Shown piece after piece: positions 24,825 to 34,469 of a DNA stretch of 64,000 nucleotides; position 1 is the first letter of the stretch, and each line of letters begins with the position of its first letter. The notes under the pieces are model-generated. The model was not told the origin of the DNA and made no database searches. It saw nothing but the letters and a program-made list of their open reading frames with translations. Source of the stretch: Hoplostethus atlanticus (lineage: Eukaryota > Chordata > Actinopteri > Trachichthyiformes > Trachichthyidae); the NCBI GenBank assembly GCA_034670405.1, contig JAXDDX010000010.1:6123001-6187000 (forward strand). The letters run 5' to 3'. Made by a program: the position numbers and the translations under genes.

Positions 24825-24849
24825 AGGTGTGAAGTGACGCCTCCAGCTG
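24825..24849 (+). promoter_or_regulatory. Distal T-box-like pair plus E-box upstream of first mesp gene
   Basis: AGGTGTGAAGTGACGCCT at 24825-24842 is the reverse complement, with one mismatch, of the proximal element at 25833-25850. It contains a full T-box half-site AGGTGTGAA. E-boxes CAGCTG lie on both sides (24819-24824 and 24844-24849), and another half-site TCACACCT lies at 24884-24891. Regulatory role is inferred from motif and position. Confidence 0.5.
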
Positions 24850-25312
24850 ACCATCAGACTCTGTTCTCATCAGTGTGAAACCATCACACCTCCACTTTAG
24901 CTGGCTAATGCAGATCATCACACTTCATTAAACATCAGCACGCTCGTATTCTAGCCATTTAACCCAGGCTCTCATCCAGAACCACCTCACAGAGAGAGCA
25001 GCAGCAGAGTGAGCTTCCGTTCTACTGGTGAGGTGAAGGGGTCAGAGGTCACGGCACATTCCTGTGAACATAAAACGATTGTGTAAAAGAAAAGTGGTAG
25101 GAAAAGAAGTGAAGATGAGAGCTAAGGAGAGAGGTAGAAGTGATTGTTTTTATCAGAGGGAGTAGAGGAGGAGAAAGGGGATGTGATTCAAAGGATGACC
25201 TGAGGTATTTCTTGAAAAGATGAAAAAAAAAATACTATAAAGAGCAGTAATGTAAAACACTAATGAAGAAAGCAAAAATAAATATCTACCAACAAATTTA
25301 TTTTAGAAAAAT

Positions 25313-25349
25313 CTAGGGTGCCTAAGACTTTTGCACAGTACTGTATATT
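25313..25349. mobile_element. Tc1-like transposon end fragment
   Basis: GTGCCTAAGACTTTTGCACAG followed by TACTGTAT is the familiar terminal sequence of fish Tc1/mariner elements. Only a short fragment is present, with no transposase. Confidence 0.5.
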
Positions 25350-25351
25350 TA

Positions 25352-25455
25352 ACCCTGGCAATGTTAGTGCCTTGCTCTACCCATTGAGCTACACAGGGAA
25401 TTGAACCCCTAACCCTCTCAGTGTTAGTGCCTTGAGCTACACAACACCATGCTCA
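25352..25455 (-). repeat. tRNA-like SINE fragment, partly duplicated
   Basis: The minus strand reads GTGTAGCTCAATGGGTAGAG, CAAGGCACTAAC and GGTTAGGGGTTCAATTCCC, a tRNA-like A and B box arrangement. The GTTAGTGCCTTG segment occurs twice. Confidence 0.6.
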
Positions 25456-25684
25456 CTTGTTGCTACTGAAGATGTGACAGTAACCCTCATTCGACAAGAC
25501 GAAAATGAGAATTAAATTTATCCGAAGCAGATATTCCAAAACACACATCTCGCTTTACCAACAAACATGTGCAAAATGCATCAGGGTCATGGCAGAGACA
25601 AAAACCCAAGAAGCAAAAAACTGTTTATTGTTTTGAGCAGGAGTCAAAATTCACACTTCCACTCCTGCCGCTGAACTTTCCCAG

Positions 25685-25686
25685 AC

Positions 25687-25711
<25 letters not shown>
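25685..25711 (+). repeat. (GA)n microsatellite
   Basis: Perfect AG run about 240 bp before the first mesp start codon. Confidence 0.9.
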
Positions 25712-25717
<6 letters not shown>

Positions 25718-25832
25718 GACAGAGGTAGAATGGGGGCGGTAGAGAGAGAGGAGGGTCTGGGTGAGGGAGTGTGTGTGTGTTCAGGGGTAGTAGCCTCTGC
25801 TTTAGACAGTGATGGTTTGGGAGAGTCTGTGG

Positions 25833-25850
25833 AGGTGTCACTTCACACCT
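25833..25850 (+). promoter_or_regulatory. Proximal everted T-box-like element, first mesp gene
   Basis: AGGTGTCACTTCACACCT: two back-to-back T-box half-sites (AGGTGT and TTCACACCT), 20 bp before the TATA box and 101 bp before the ATG. The second mesp gene has a 15/18 match at the equivalent place. Tbx6-type T-box factors are known activators of vertebrate Mesp genes. Confidence 0.6.
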
Positions 25851-25869
25851 CTGTGGCCTGGCCTGCACT

Positions 25870-25875
25870 TATAAA
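25870..25875 (+). promoter_or_regulatory. TATA box of first mesp gene
   Basis: TATAAA 81 bp before the start codon, downstream of the T-box pair; a plausible core promoter with a 5' UTR of about 50 nt. Confidence 0.6.
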
Positions 25876-25950
25876 CCAGAGGGACGGAGCTGAGCAGCAC
25901 TCACAGCTTCCCAGTCTTCCCAGTCTGACCACTTAGTCCCTTCACACAAC

Positions 25951-27027
25951 ATGGATACCTCCTCCGTCCCACTGCTTGGCTTTGGCCGGCAGTACCAGTG
26001 GTGCTCCGACTCCGAGCTCTCCAGCATCTCCTCCCCAGAAACCCTCTCCTCCGTCACCTCCATGGACTCCAGCCTCTCCCCTTCCTACCAGCAGCCTCCA
26101 GAATCCACTCCCAAGGCAGCTAAAACCGGATACTCCCAGAGCATCAAACCCTCGGCACGCTCCCCGTCCCGACCCGGCCGGAAGACGGGCCGGACCAGGA
26201 CAACACGGATCCGCAGCAAGCAGAGGGAGAGCGCCAGCGAGAAGGAGAAGCTGAGAATGAGGGATCTGACCAAGGCTCTGCACCACCTCAGGACCTACCT
26301 CCCCCCTTCGGTGGCCCCGGCCGGACAGACCCTCACCAAGATCGAGACGCTGCGCCTCACCATTCGGTACATCTCCTACCTGTCGGCCCAGCTGGGCCTC
26401 AGCGAGGAGGTGCTGTTCCAGAGGAGGGAGCGAGGAGACAGCTCGGCCAGCGGCACCTCCTCACCGGACATCCTCAGCTACTTCCAGTGCAGCTCCATCG
26501 GAGGCCAGTGGGCCCAGACGCAGAGCCAGAACCACGGCCTGAACCTCAGCCAGTACCCGATCCAGTGTCAGAGCCAACCTGCCTTGTTGCATTCTGGGAA
26601 CTGTAGTTTTGGAGTAGACCTGCGTCAGTACAGTGGACAGTACAGCGAAGCTCCTCTCAGCACCAGCATGGACACCGTCCAGCAGTCGCCTCCAGCCACA
26701 CACCCCTCCTCCTGTCAGGTATGGACTGGTACTTCTTCTTGTTCAGTACAAGCATGTTCATGTACATCATGTCAGTAGCAGAATGTCCCATCTAAAATAC
26801 TTCCTCACCCATAAGTCCTTTCATGCATGCTTCCATAATACTCAAACCAGCGAAAGGTCCTAAGCAGGTCCATATATAGACGTCTTGGTAAAAATCAACA
26901 CCTATCCTGCATGTTTTTGAAATACAAGCTGCTACTAAAAGCGCCTAATCAATATTTCTATGATTTATTACAGATGTATGGCAAAGACTTCTGCAGCCCA
27001 CTGGTCCCGATGGAGTACTGGGGTTAA
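25951..27027 (+). CDS. mesp: Mesoderm posterior (Mesp) bHLH transcription factor, first copy
   Basis: Mesp proteins are bHLH factors that pattern presomitic and cardiac mesoderm downstream of Tbx6 and Notch. Exon 1 is 25951-26718 and exon 2 is 26974-27027 (GT-AG, phase 0), giving 273 residues. The bHLH domain lies at about residues 90-146, with ESASEKEKLRMRDLTKALHH (basic region and helix 1), the Mesp-typical loop YLPPSVAPAGQTLTKIETLR, and helix 2 ending ISYLSAQLGLSEEVL. The N-terminus is Ser/Pro-rich, the C-terminus Gln/Ser-rich, ending PMEYWG. The start ATG (AACATGG) follows a TATA box by 81 bp. Teleosts usually carry adjacent mespa and mespb genes; I cannot say which this is, though the N-terminus (MDTSSVPLLG) makes me lean to mespb. 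The family call is firm. Confidence 0.92.
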
Positions 27028-27233
27028 ACTCTTCACCAGCTGACCATCATCAGACCAACAACAGCCCAGACACAAACTAGTTCACCGTTTTACTGCCTCA
27101 CTGTGACACAAGTAATTTATTTGAAATGTATATCTTATTGTCAGTGTTATTTATTTTGTCCTATGAAATGTTCCTTGTAAATATTGAAATATGTCTATTA
27201 ACTATTTTTATAATCCTTTATACCGCTATTTAT

Positions 27234-27239
27234 AATAAA
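27234..27239 (+). terminator. Polyadenylation signal of first mesp gene
   Basis: AATAAA 207 bp after the stop codon in an AT-rich 3' UTR (CTATTTATAATAAACT). Confidence 0.6.
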
Positions 27240-27663
27240 CTATTATAAACTTTCATGCTTTGTTGTATTTGGGGTAGTCTCCCCTTCCTTAACAGTACTT
27301 TCGTGGTATTCTTGAGCAAGGCACTTGTGAAAGTGTGGAACTGTATGAATGTGAGGCAGAATGTTGAGGGAAAAGTGCATGGTGCTTACTCAACATTTCC
27401 TGGAGAAATCAAATGTTTGAACAGAAACACGGGAGAAGAGTGCCCCCTCCTGGTCATACAGTCACATTGGCACTCAAGACAACTTTAATGTACTCAGTGA
27501 CGCAATTTGTGCAGCATAAAAACCCCATGATGACAGTCAACAGTCAATTCTCATTTCATCATCATTCCATAGTTTTTTTTTTTTAAATAAGACTGACTCT
27601 TGTAATATATAGTAGCACTTAAACACACTGTACATGTGACCATTCTTCTTCAGGTGCATTAGT

Positions 27664-27700
27664 TTCAAGTTTCAAGTTTCAAGTTTATTGTCATATACTT
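27664..27700 (-). repeat. Dispersed repeat end, (TTCAAG)n tail
   Basis: Three TTCAAGT units lead into TTTATTGTCATATACTTGAT, parallel to the 28550 block. Likely the 3' end of a non-LTR element on the minus strand. Confidence 0.45.
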
Positions 27701-27924
27701 GATAACAATGCAAACATCATTACCACTACCATTACCATTACTTGGTCTTAGAGCCAACTCAACTTTACATAGTAAGTAAAATAAGACAAATAAGTAAATA
27801 AGTAAAAATAAGTAAATACGTGATTAAGGAAAAATAAAATAAAACAGTATTCAAATGGTAATAAGGTGCAGAGAAGCGGTGTAGTATAAATAATATAAAG
27901 TATTTACCTAACAAGAATAAAATA

Positions 27925-27969
27925 TAATAAAAACAATAATAATATTAATAATTAATAATAATAATTATT

Positions 27970-28000
<31 letters not shown>

Positions 28001-28001
28001 G
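27925..28001. repeat. (TAA)n tract
   Basis: AT-only, mostly TAA units with inverted TTA segments. Confidence 0.9.
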
Positions 28002-28548
28002 ATATTTACAAGACTAAACACCGCAATGTAATACTGGAGGTAGACAAAACAGGTATGCAATGCAACACTGATATAAATTAAAGTGACTAGTGGTAAACAC
28101 TGTGAACAGTAGTTTTCCAAGTGGCCAAGTGTGTGGGAGTAAGGGTCCATTCGCATGTTAACCTTATGCACTCGCTGGCAAACAGAGCTGGGCTGTATAA
28201 TATGTTAGATTATTATAAAGACTAGCTACACAGAACAATGAGCACCAGAAATGTACATGCACTGGAAAGTAGTCGAAAGTTATTTTAGCATACTGTGCCT
28301 GTGCAAATTTGCAGAGACTTTTAAAATTGTTCAGAGGCAGTAAAGCCCACCCAACTGGTACTCCAGCAGGGTAACAAAACAAACTCTCAGAAGTATTTGC
28401 ACACTGGATTTGACCCAGGTGTAGTGGGGATCAGCTTCCCTCTCCTCTAATCTCACTGACACACCAAACACCAGGTTTTAACCACCCTGGCTCCAAGGCT
28501 GTCTGAGGAGCTTAGGCAGGCAAACTCTGCACGGACAGGGTTTTATAT

Positions 28549-28632
28549 AAATTAGATTAGATTAGATTAGATTCAACTTTATTGTCATTGCACAGAGTAC
28601 AAGTACTGAGACAACGAAATCCAGTTTGGCAT
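28549..28632 (-). repeat. Dispersed repeat end, (AGATT)n tail
   Basis: Five AGATT units followed by CAACTTTATTGTCATTGCAC and GAGACAACGAAATCCAG, a very common fish interspersed repeat end. Confidence 0.6.
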
Positions 28633-28904
28633 CTAACCAGAAGTGCAAATAGCAGTAAAGTATCTGGAGAGACGCTGAGCCTCGGGTTGTACACACGCCG
28701 CCATAGTTGTTGGTCTCTTCGTTTACCTATTTGTACCTTATTTTGTTTTTAACTGTTACTGCCTTTACTGGCTGTAACGGCCTTTATAAGTATGCTTGAA
28801 AACTGCTATTCAAATAAAGTGTATATTACTATTACTAATATTTGCATTAGTACTATCTTCTGTGAGTAGTCTATTGCTCCCTGTAGGGAAGTGCTCTTTT
28901 CTCT

Positions 28905-29062
28905 TGCACCCCTCCACAGGGAGGTCAAAGGTCAGAGGTCAGAGTCAGTTACAGAGCTGCGCCCCTGGAGTTGGTAGGGATTCAGTGTCTTGCTCATGGA
29001 CACTTCAGCAGGGTTGCACACAATCTCCCTACTCACTACACCATCCTGCTGCCCCATTAGTA
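28905..29062 (-). repeat. SINE copy
   Basis: CACAGGGAGGTCAAAGGTCA, GATTCAGTGTCTTGCTCATG, then CACTACACCATCCTGCTGCC: main family in reverse. Confidence 0.65.
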
Positions 29063-29127
29063 TTAGCACTAGTATTACTATTAGTATTAGTATTATACAT
29101 CTATTGTGCTAAATTATTAAAAACAAA

Positions 29128-29137
29128 TTATTATTAT

Positions 29138-29170
<33 letters not shown>

Positions 29171-29180
29171 TATTATTTAT
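29128..29180 (+). repeat. (TAG)n / (TTA)n microsatellite
   Basis: About 13 TAG units flanked by TTA repeats. Confidence 0.95.
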
Positions 29181-29694
29181 TAATATTAAAGACCCATTCA
29201 GATGTCAGTCATTACAACCATCAGCAGGATAATGGGGCCTCTTAGACCCAAGGTGAGAAAACCACAGTCCACTGATGTCAGGACATCAGCTTAGAAGTGA
29301 ATGTGCCAGATGGGGTTTGACTGTTTGACTTCATATATAATATTCGATATTTCACAAGAAAAAGTTTAAATTTATCGCAACACTTAAAAACAATAATTAA
29401 TTTGCATTTTAGAAATATATTTTTCACATAAAACATCTTATGACTTTGATTACATCAAAGTAACTAATATAATTTAACTAGATTGTGACAACAGGGGAGA
29501 GTGAGACAAAGGTCAGAGGTTAGATTTGAACTTGTAATGTCTAAAAAAAATTTGTAGTCCATTTTTTTAGCTAACATTTCCTAATATTATTGATATGAAC
29601 AGAATAACGTCCCCAACCAGCCCATAATATGCCTGTCAAGTTTGCCTCTGCGGCCTCAATGCGTCCATGACAGTCTTCCATAGTTGGAAAATAT

Positions 29695-29985
29695 AAGAAC
29701 TATAGTAGTCCTATGACATATTTTAGGATTGCAAATATCACAGCAAAATGATGAACTATATATAATACCCTATTGGAATATTATTGCAATACCATAGGAG
29801 TTAAAAAGTACCATAATGGAAGATAAGATCACTAAACCCACTACTGACCAGACACAATGTCCCTATAGGAATATTATAGGAATATTATTGTACAACCATA
29901 GTGGATAAAAAATACCACACAGCATGATAAGATCACTTTAAACTAACTATTGATGCTTTAAGTCCTTATAGGAACATGATAATGT
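29695..29985. repeat. Tandem duplication of about 100-bp units
   Basis: ATAGGAATATTAT and GATAAGATCACT recur with about 100-bp spacing: TTGGAATATTATTGCAATAC, then TAGGAATATTATTGTACAAC, each followed by AAAAAGTACCA or AAAAAATACCA and GATAAGATCACT. A third, truncated unit starts CCTTATAGGAACATGATAAT. Confidence 0.6.
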
Positions 29986-31121
29986 TTTTTTGTCATGCAG
30001 TACATGAGAAAAGCTTGGTGAGAGGTTTGTGCCAGGCCAGGCCAAACCAGAGATTCAGCCTCAGCCAAAGTTTATCTAGTTTATTTAGTGTATCTTTGTT
30101 AATAAGGCTCTGCAAATAAAGAGGAGTCCTTGGCACCGCTAAGTCTAGACCAAGATGAAGGTGCTCCCCACTTTCCCCCCCTCCTCTCACCTACAGCCCT
30201 AATTACCTGCTAAGACCAACTGAGAGGGCTTTAGTATTCATAGAGACTTGTGGAACTGCATATCAGGTAGGAGAGTTAGACCTGAGTGTTTGGTTTGACA
30301 CATAGATGCAGTTCATTTGATGTGCTAACAGCAAGCCTAACACAGAGCCTAATATACTTCATCACAGAGAAGCTAATAAACTTTCCTGGCTAAAAGGGTT
30401 TGGGATGAAAGGGTTAGCACCACCATGCTGATTATTCACTCATTACATGTGAGTAAACACAGTCAGGGCTGATGTGGATTAAGAGACGTTAGGACCCGTT
30501 TCAGCCTGGCAGGGAAATAAGAAAGCTGAGGAGCAGCTGGGACTATTCTGCTGAAGATTCATCATACGAAATAATTAAAAACAAATTAAGCAATGCAATC
30601 AGAGAGTTCATTTCCAAAGTGCAAAGCATCTACTTATGGGGAAAAAATCATTACCTCAATTTCATCATTCAATGAAAGTCGGTAAAACGTGTTCTCATTT
30701 GGTCAACCAGGGACTTCAGCTGCCTTCTATCCTTTAAAAAGTACCAGAATTTGTTTTAATATAGCGCTATCAATCATTTAATATGAGTGTCACGATGATG
30801 GATTCATTTAGGAGCAAACCCCTTCAATTACAATCTGATGTCAATGCTTTTGTATTTAATAATACTGTGACTCAGAATTTCCTCTAATTACATCATATGA
30901 AATGAAGTGGGGAAAAAATATAACTAGCCTATTACTATAACAAGTACAGGGGTCTCATTATTACAGTGTGATGGCTGTGATAAAGCTAACACATGACCTA
31001 ATCACTCGGCAATGCAATCAAACCACCACAGTCACTCTCATCAAGAGGAGCAGAGTAGTTGATCCAGTGACCCCTCAGATGTCAGGTTACGTAATGCAGC
31101 AGCAGCAGGGTCAGGGGTCAC

Positions 31122-31129
31122 TGTGGGAA
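31122..31129 (+). promoter_or_regulatory. RBPJ-type motif TGTGGGAA, with a second at 31590
   Basis: Two TGTGGGAA octamers (31122-31129 and 31590-31597) lie 468 bp apart, 1.9-2.4 kb before the second mesp gene. The motif matches the Notch effector RBPJ consensus. Single matches occur elsewhere in the window by chance, so support is weak. Confidence 0.25.
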
Positions 31130-32491
31130 CTAGTCCGCGAGTCAGCTGTCAGTGCTGGTGCCGCCTCACACACCTCCATCCAACGCAAGGAAAATAAAAG
31201 CTACACCGCTGCTCAATCTCAGTTTTATTGGCCGAGTAAGTGTGCACATGCAAGAGGTTTGACTCGGCAGGGTTGCTTAACGTAGGTCATGTTCAACACA
31301 AATATATATACAGATCTAGAGGACGTTGTACTGGATTAGCCTGGATGCAATGTAGCTACAACTTCTAAAGTAATATATTGTGATAATATATAACGTAATA
31401 ATTCTGAGTAGATATATTTATACATTTGGATAAATTGATTCAGTGTTGGAGATATTTTTTTCCTGATTCCATTGGTTGTTTTTCTTACGTAACTGGAGGA
31501 GGCGGAAAGCTGTGCGAGACCGGTTCACACGTTACACCGATAGGTTTCACCTCCGCTGAAGACCAGGAGTCAAATGTGACACGGTGGTTTGTGGGAAAGC
31601 TGGCCGGGACCCAGATCCACCGTCACCTCCTGACACCGAGGGGTCCCATCAGATCCACAGAATATATCAAATATGCACCCATGAGAGATGTCTGTCGAAA
31701 AATGCAACACCTACTGTGGTAAAGTTAAAACTGCTTAAAGTAAAACTGAACATTATTGAAGCTATAAGAAAACTTTGAGCTCTTTAATTATCAATCAGTA
31801 AGACAGGTTGTAATTACCTATTTTAATAAAATATTGATCAATAGCATCAGATACATATTCTCCAACTTGAATATACAGAGCTTTTGTGTTTTTGCATTCA
31901 TCTGGTAGCAAATATTTAATTGCCAAAGCAAGACACCAGTGTAATACATTGCACCTTTTGTAGATTTTCAAAATAAAACACTAACAAATCTTCCATTCCT
32001 ATACACTGCAAGAAATCAACAAGGTCACGGGTCGGCCCTGACAACATTTTTGTGATAGGAAAGCTAGAAAAAGAAATAAGTTAGAGCAAACAGAGGAGGG
32101 TGCTAGGAAAGGAAATAAGCACTGAGGAGGGAGGTAGAGCGTATTTTCAAGACAAGGGCATATTAAAGCAATTACAGGAGAACAATACTGGAGAGAGGGG
32201 GACGTGGAGTACTTCTTCTAATATGCCCATGATATGCCTGTTGCCTAATCACTAACTGTAGATACATCTAACAATAGCTAATTGATTTGAAGGCTGTAAT
32301 TTTGTCTTTTAATCTAGCGGATTCCGTGCTGGAGGCTGAAAACTCATCTCTTCAAAAAAAAAAAACTCCTGTCACCATCCTCCCACTGCATCACAACCCC
32401 TCCTCATCCTCCTCAACTCACTCTGATTTACTCTTAAATCCCTTCTACCTCCATCATTAGCTGTCATTGTTACTTTAACCAGCATTTCTCT

Positions 32492-32600
32492 CATGCATGA
32501 TCATTCTATGAATAGGAATATTGTCCGGGTGACCTCTGACCCTTGTCCTGCTTACTTATTGGATGCTTGCAATGCAGGTGATCTAGGAAGTGAGGCTTTT
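32492..32600 (+). repeat. TGACC-rich SINE-like repeat
   Basis: GCATGATCATTCTATGAATA, GGTGACCTCTGACCCTTGTC and GGTGATCTAGGAAGTGAGGC match the family at 22605. Confidence 0.55.
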
Positions 32601-32655
32601 TTTTCCTGCTAGCTGAGCTCCAGGTTCCCAGGCTGACTGCTATCCAAACAGGACG

Positions 32656-32684
32656 AGGTGTGAACTCCTCACGCCTCACAGCTG
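32656..32684 (+). promoter_or_regulatory. Distal T-box-like pair plus E-box upstream of second mesp gene
   Basis: AGGTGTGA at 32656-32663 and TCACGCCT at 32669-32676 form a back-to-back pair, followed by E-box CAGCTG at 32679-32684, 839 bp before the ATG. The order (AGGTGTGAA, ACGCCT, CAGCTG) is the same as at 24825-24849 upstream of the first mesp gene. Confidence 0.5.
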
Positions 32685-32924
32685 CCCTGGCACACTTCTC
32701 TGGCCTCAGACTGAGCAGGAAATCAAATCACAACAAAGCAAGAGTAACACTAATGACTGGTGGACCTGCCAAAATCTCTGAGTGAGTCTGGAGTGGGCCA
32801 GTGTCCTCTGTCGCTGTCGTTTTTTTCATCACCAAATTCATAAAGTATTTCAGGGTAAAGTAAAGTTGCATCATCCATATGCTGGATTTAAGATTTGTCT
32901 TTTAAGACATTTCTCTGAATGCAG

Positions 32925-33060
32925 CTAGGGGTTCAGTGTCCTGCTCAAGGACACGTTGACAGGAAATATGGATGTTGATGGACACAGCATTGACTATGAT
33001 CAAACCTGGGACCTTATGGTCAGGATGATCTCTCTCATTGCCAGGAGGATTCTGATAGCG
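32925..33060 (-). repeat. Diverged SINE fragment
   Basis: GGGGTTCAGTGTCCTGCTCA and AAGGACACG, then GATCAAACCTGGGACC (B-box-like on the minus strand). Confidence 0.45.
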
Positions 33061-33361
33061 TGAGGCTGTTAGTTTGATAAAGATGAGTGGTAACCCTTTT
33101 CTTAGAACAAGGTTTTACATCCATCCCAAGTTATTGAAGGGAAATGTGTCAGGAATAAATGGTTTAGAGAAGAGAACCCCGGTCCCTAACAGAGGCATGT
33201 TCCCAGGTTAGAGGAGCATAGTGTGAATCTGTCTAGTTTATGATGCCCGTGCTAGCTGCCAGGTCACACCTTATCCTGGAGCTGGTCTGTTTCCCATGGA
33301 CCCCCTGTCCTGGGTGTCAGCCCTGCTCCCAGAGCTTCTCAGGACCGGAGGTGGCTTCCAG

Positions 33362-33379
33362 AGGTGCAACCTCACACCT
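33362..33379 (+). promoter_or_regulatory. Proximal everted T-box-like element, second mesp gene
   Basis: AGGTGCAACCTCACACCT matches 15 of 18 positions of the element at 25833-25850 and lies 115 bp before the ATG. A further half-site TCACACCT occurs at 33264-33271, and a weak TATA-like TATAT lies at 33389-33393. Confidence 0.55.
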
Positions 33380-33494
33380 CCCACCACATATATGGAACAG
33401 CCTCCCTGTTCCTCCTCACTATCCTCTGCCTGCCTTACCAGCAATACACTGACAACTCACTGCTCAAGGAAGAAGCTACTACTAATCAGCAACT

Positions 33495-34469
33495 ATGGAG
33501 TTGTCCTACTGCTCTCCTCTCCAGCTCCAGGGGGACCACAGCTCTTTTTTATTTGACTGCGACTCCCTGCTGGAGAAGCCTTATGATCCTCTTGCCTACA
33601 ATCCAACCTCGGACCCTGGTTACTTCAGTGCTGGCAGCAGCCTGTCCCCCACCTCCTCTGTGGACTCCTTCTGCTTCTCCCCCACCTCCCTCCAGGCTGC
33701 TGGGAATGAACAGGATGCCTTGGACTGCTTCATCTTCGGCAGCCCAGCAGCACCTTATCCTAAACAAGAGGCACAGACTCTGCCTTGCCCCAGATCCTCC
33801 ACAGCCGGTTCTTCCACCACCAGCACCACAAAGAAACCCAGGTCCCGGTATCCGGGTAAGAAGCGCCAGACGGCCAGCGAGAGGGAGAAGCTGAGGATGA
33901 GGGATCTGACCAAGGCTATGCACCACCTCAGGGCCTACCTCCCCTCTTCGGTGGCCCCCGCCGGACAGACCCTGACCAAGATCGAGACGCTACGCCTCAC
34001 CATGCGGTACATCTCCTACCTGTCGTCTCAGCTGGGCCTCAGCGAGGAGGTGCTGGAGCAGAGGAGATCCCCAGGCTTCGTGGAGCAGCCCCAAACCCTC
34101 AGTCAGATCCTGGGTCAGCCGGCGCCCAGCTACAGCCCACAGGAACCAGTCTATGACGTCATGGACACTGTGGAGCAGGCCTGCGGACCCCAACTCTCCT
34201 CTCTGCAACACTCATATCAGGTATGTTCATATCCAAGGTCATGCGCCATAATATTCTATAACATTCAATAATAGATTTGCCATCAAAGATGTACTGTGTA
34301 ACACAATATTTTTTCTTATTCTTATTATAGTGTATTATACATGTCATTAACTCAGCCTCTGTTGTCTGTCTGCCTTCAGGTTTCTAGTGGAGTTTGTTTC
34401 ACCAGCCAGCAGCAGTACTGGACACCCCAGCAGCCGCTACAGCATGCTGCCTTCTCTGGACAGTGCTGA
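33495..34469 (+). CDS. mesp: Mesoderm posterior (Mesp) bHLH transcription factor, second copy
   Basis: Same family and architecture as the gene at 25951. Exon 1 is 33495-34220 and exon 2 is 34380-34469 (GT-AG, phase 0), giving 271 residues. The bHLH is at about 122-178: TASEREKLRMRDLTKAMHHL, the loop YLPSSVAPAGQTLTKIETLR, then MRYISYLSSQLGLSEEVLEQ. The N-terminus is different (MELSYCSPLQLQ, then an acidic and Ser-rich segment), as is the C-terminus (QQQYWTPQQPLQHAAFSGQC). The bHLH coding DNA is 94% identical to the first copy, while flanking residues barely align. The ATG (AACTATGG) follows the T-box pair by 115 bp. I lean to mespa for this copy, but the a/b assignment is unresolved. Confidence 0.92.

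Larger units (their letters stand above)
19255..25950. other. sv2b 3' UTR and spacer to first mesp gene
   Basis: Starts with the sv2b 3' UTR, which contains two long TG runs. Possible polyadenylation hexamers AATAAA lie at 20472-20477 and 20691-20696. The rest holds SINE copies, GA-rich runs, a Tc1-like fragment near 25313 and an exon-like GC-rich island near 23529. No complete gene is visible. The last 1.2 kb contains T-box-like elements facing the mesp promoter. Confidence 0.6.
27028..33494. other. Spacer between the two mesp genes
   Basis: No coding exon is supportable. It holds microsatellites, dispersed LINE-tail-like repeats at 27664 and 28550, SINE copies, a tandem duplicated block at 29695-29985 and, in the last 2.5 kb, candidate Notch/RBPJ and T-box motifs before the second mesp gene. 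Confidence 0.6.

Noticed and set aside
25352-25455. tRNA gene on the minus strand
   Set aside because: A and B box similarity is present, but the sequence cannot fold into a full cloverleaf with paired acceptor arms and it recurs as a dispersed SINE.
25942-26286. Antisense and alternate frames over the first mesp gene
   Set aside because: GC-rich coding DNA yields long shadow frames; the sense frame has the complete bHLH.
31426-31722. 98-residue open frame on the plus strand
   Set aside because: No recognisable domain, no splice or promoter context, and ordinary composition for a chance frame.
33364-33894. 176-residue open frame overlapping the second mesp gene
   Set aside because: It is out of frame with the bHLH and has no recognisable domain.
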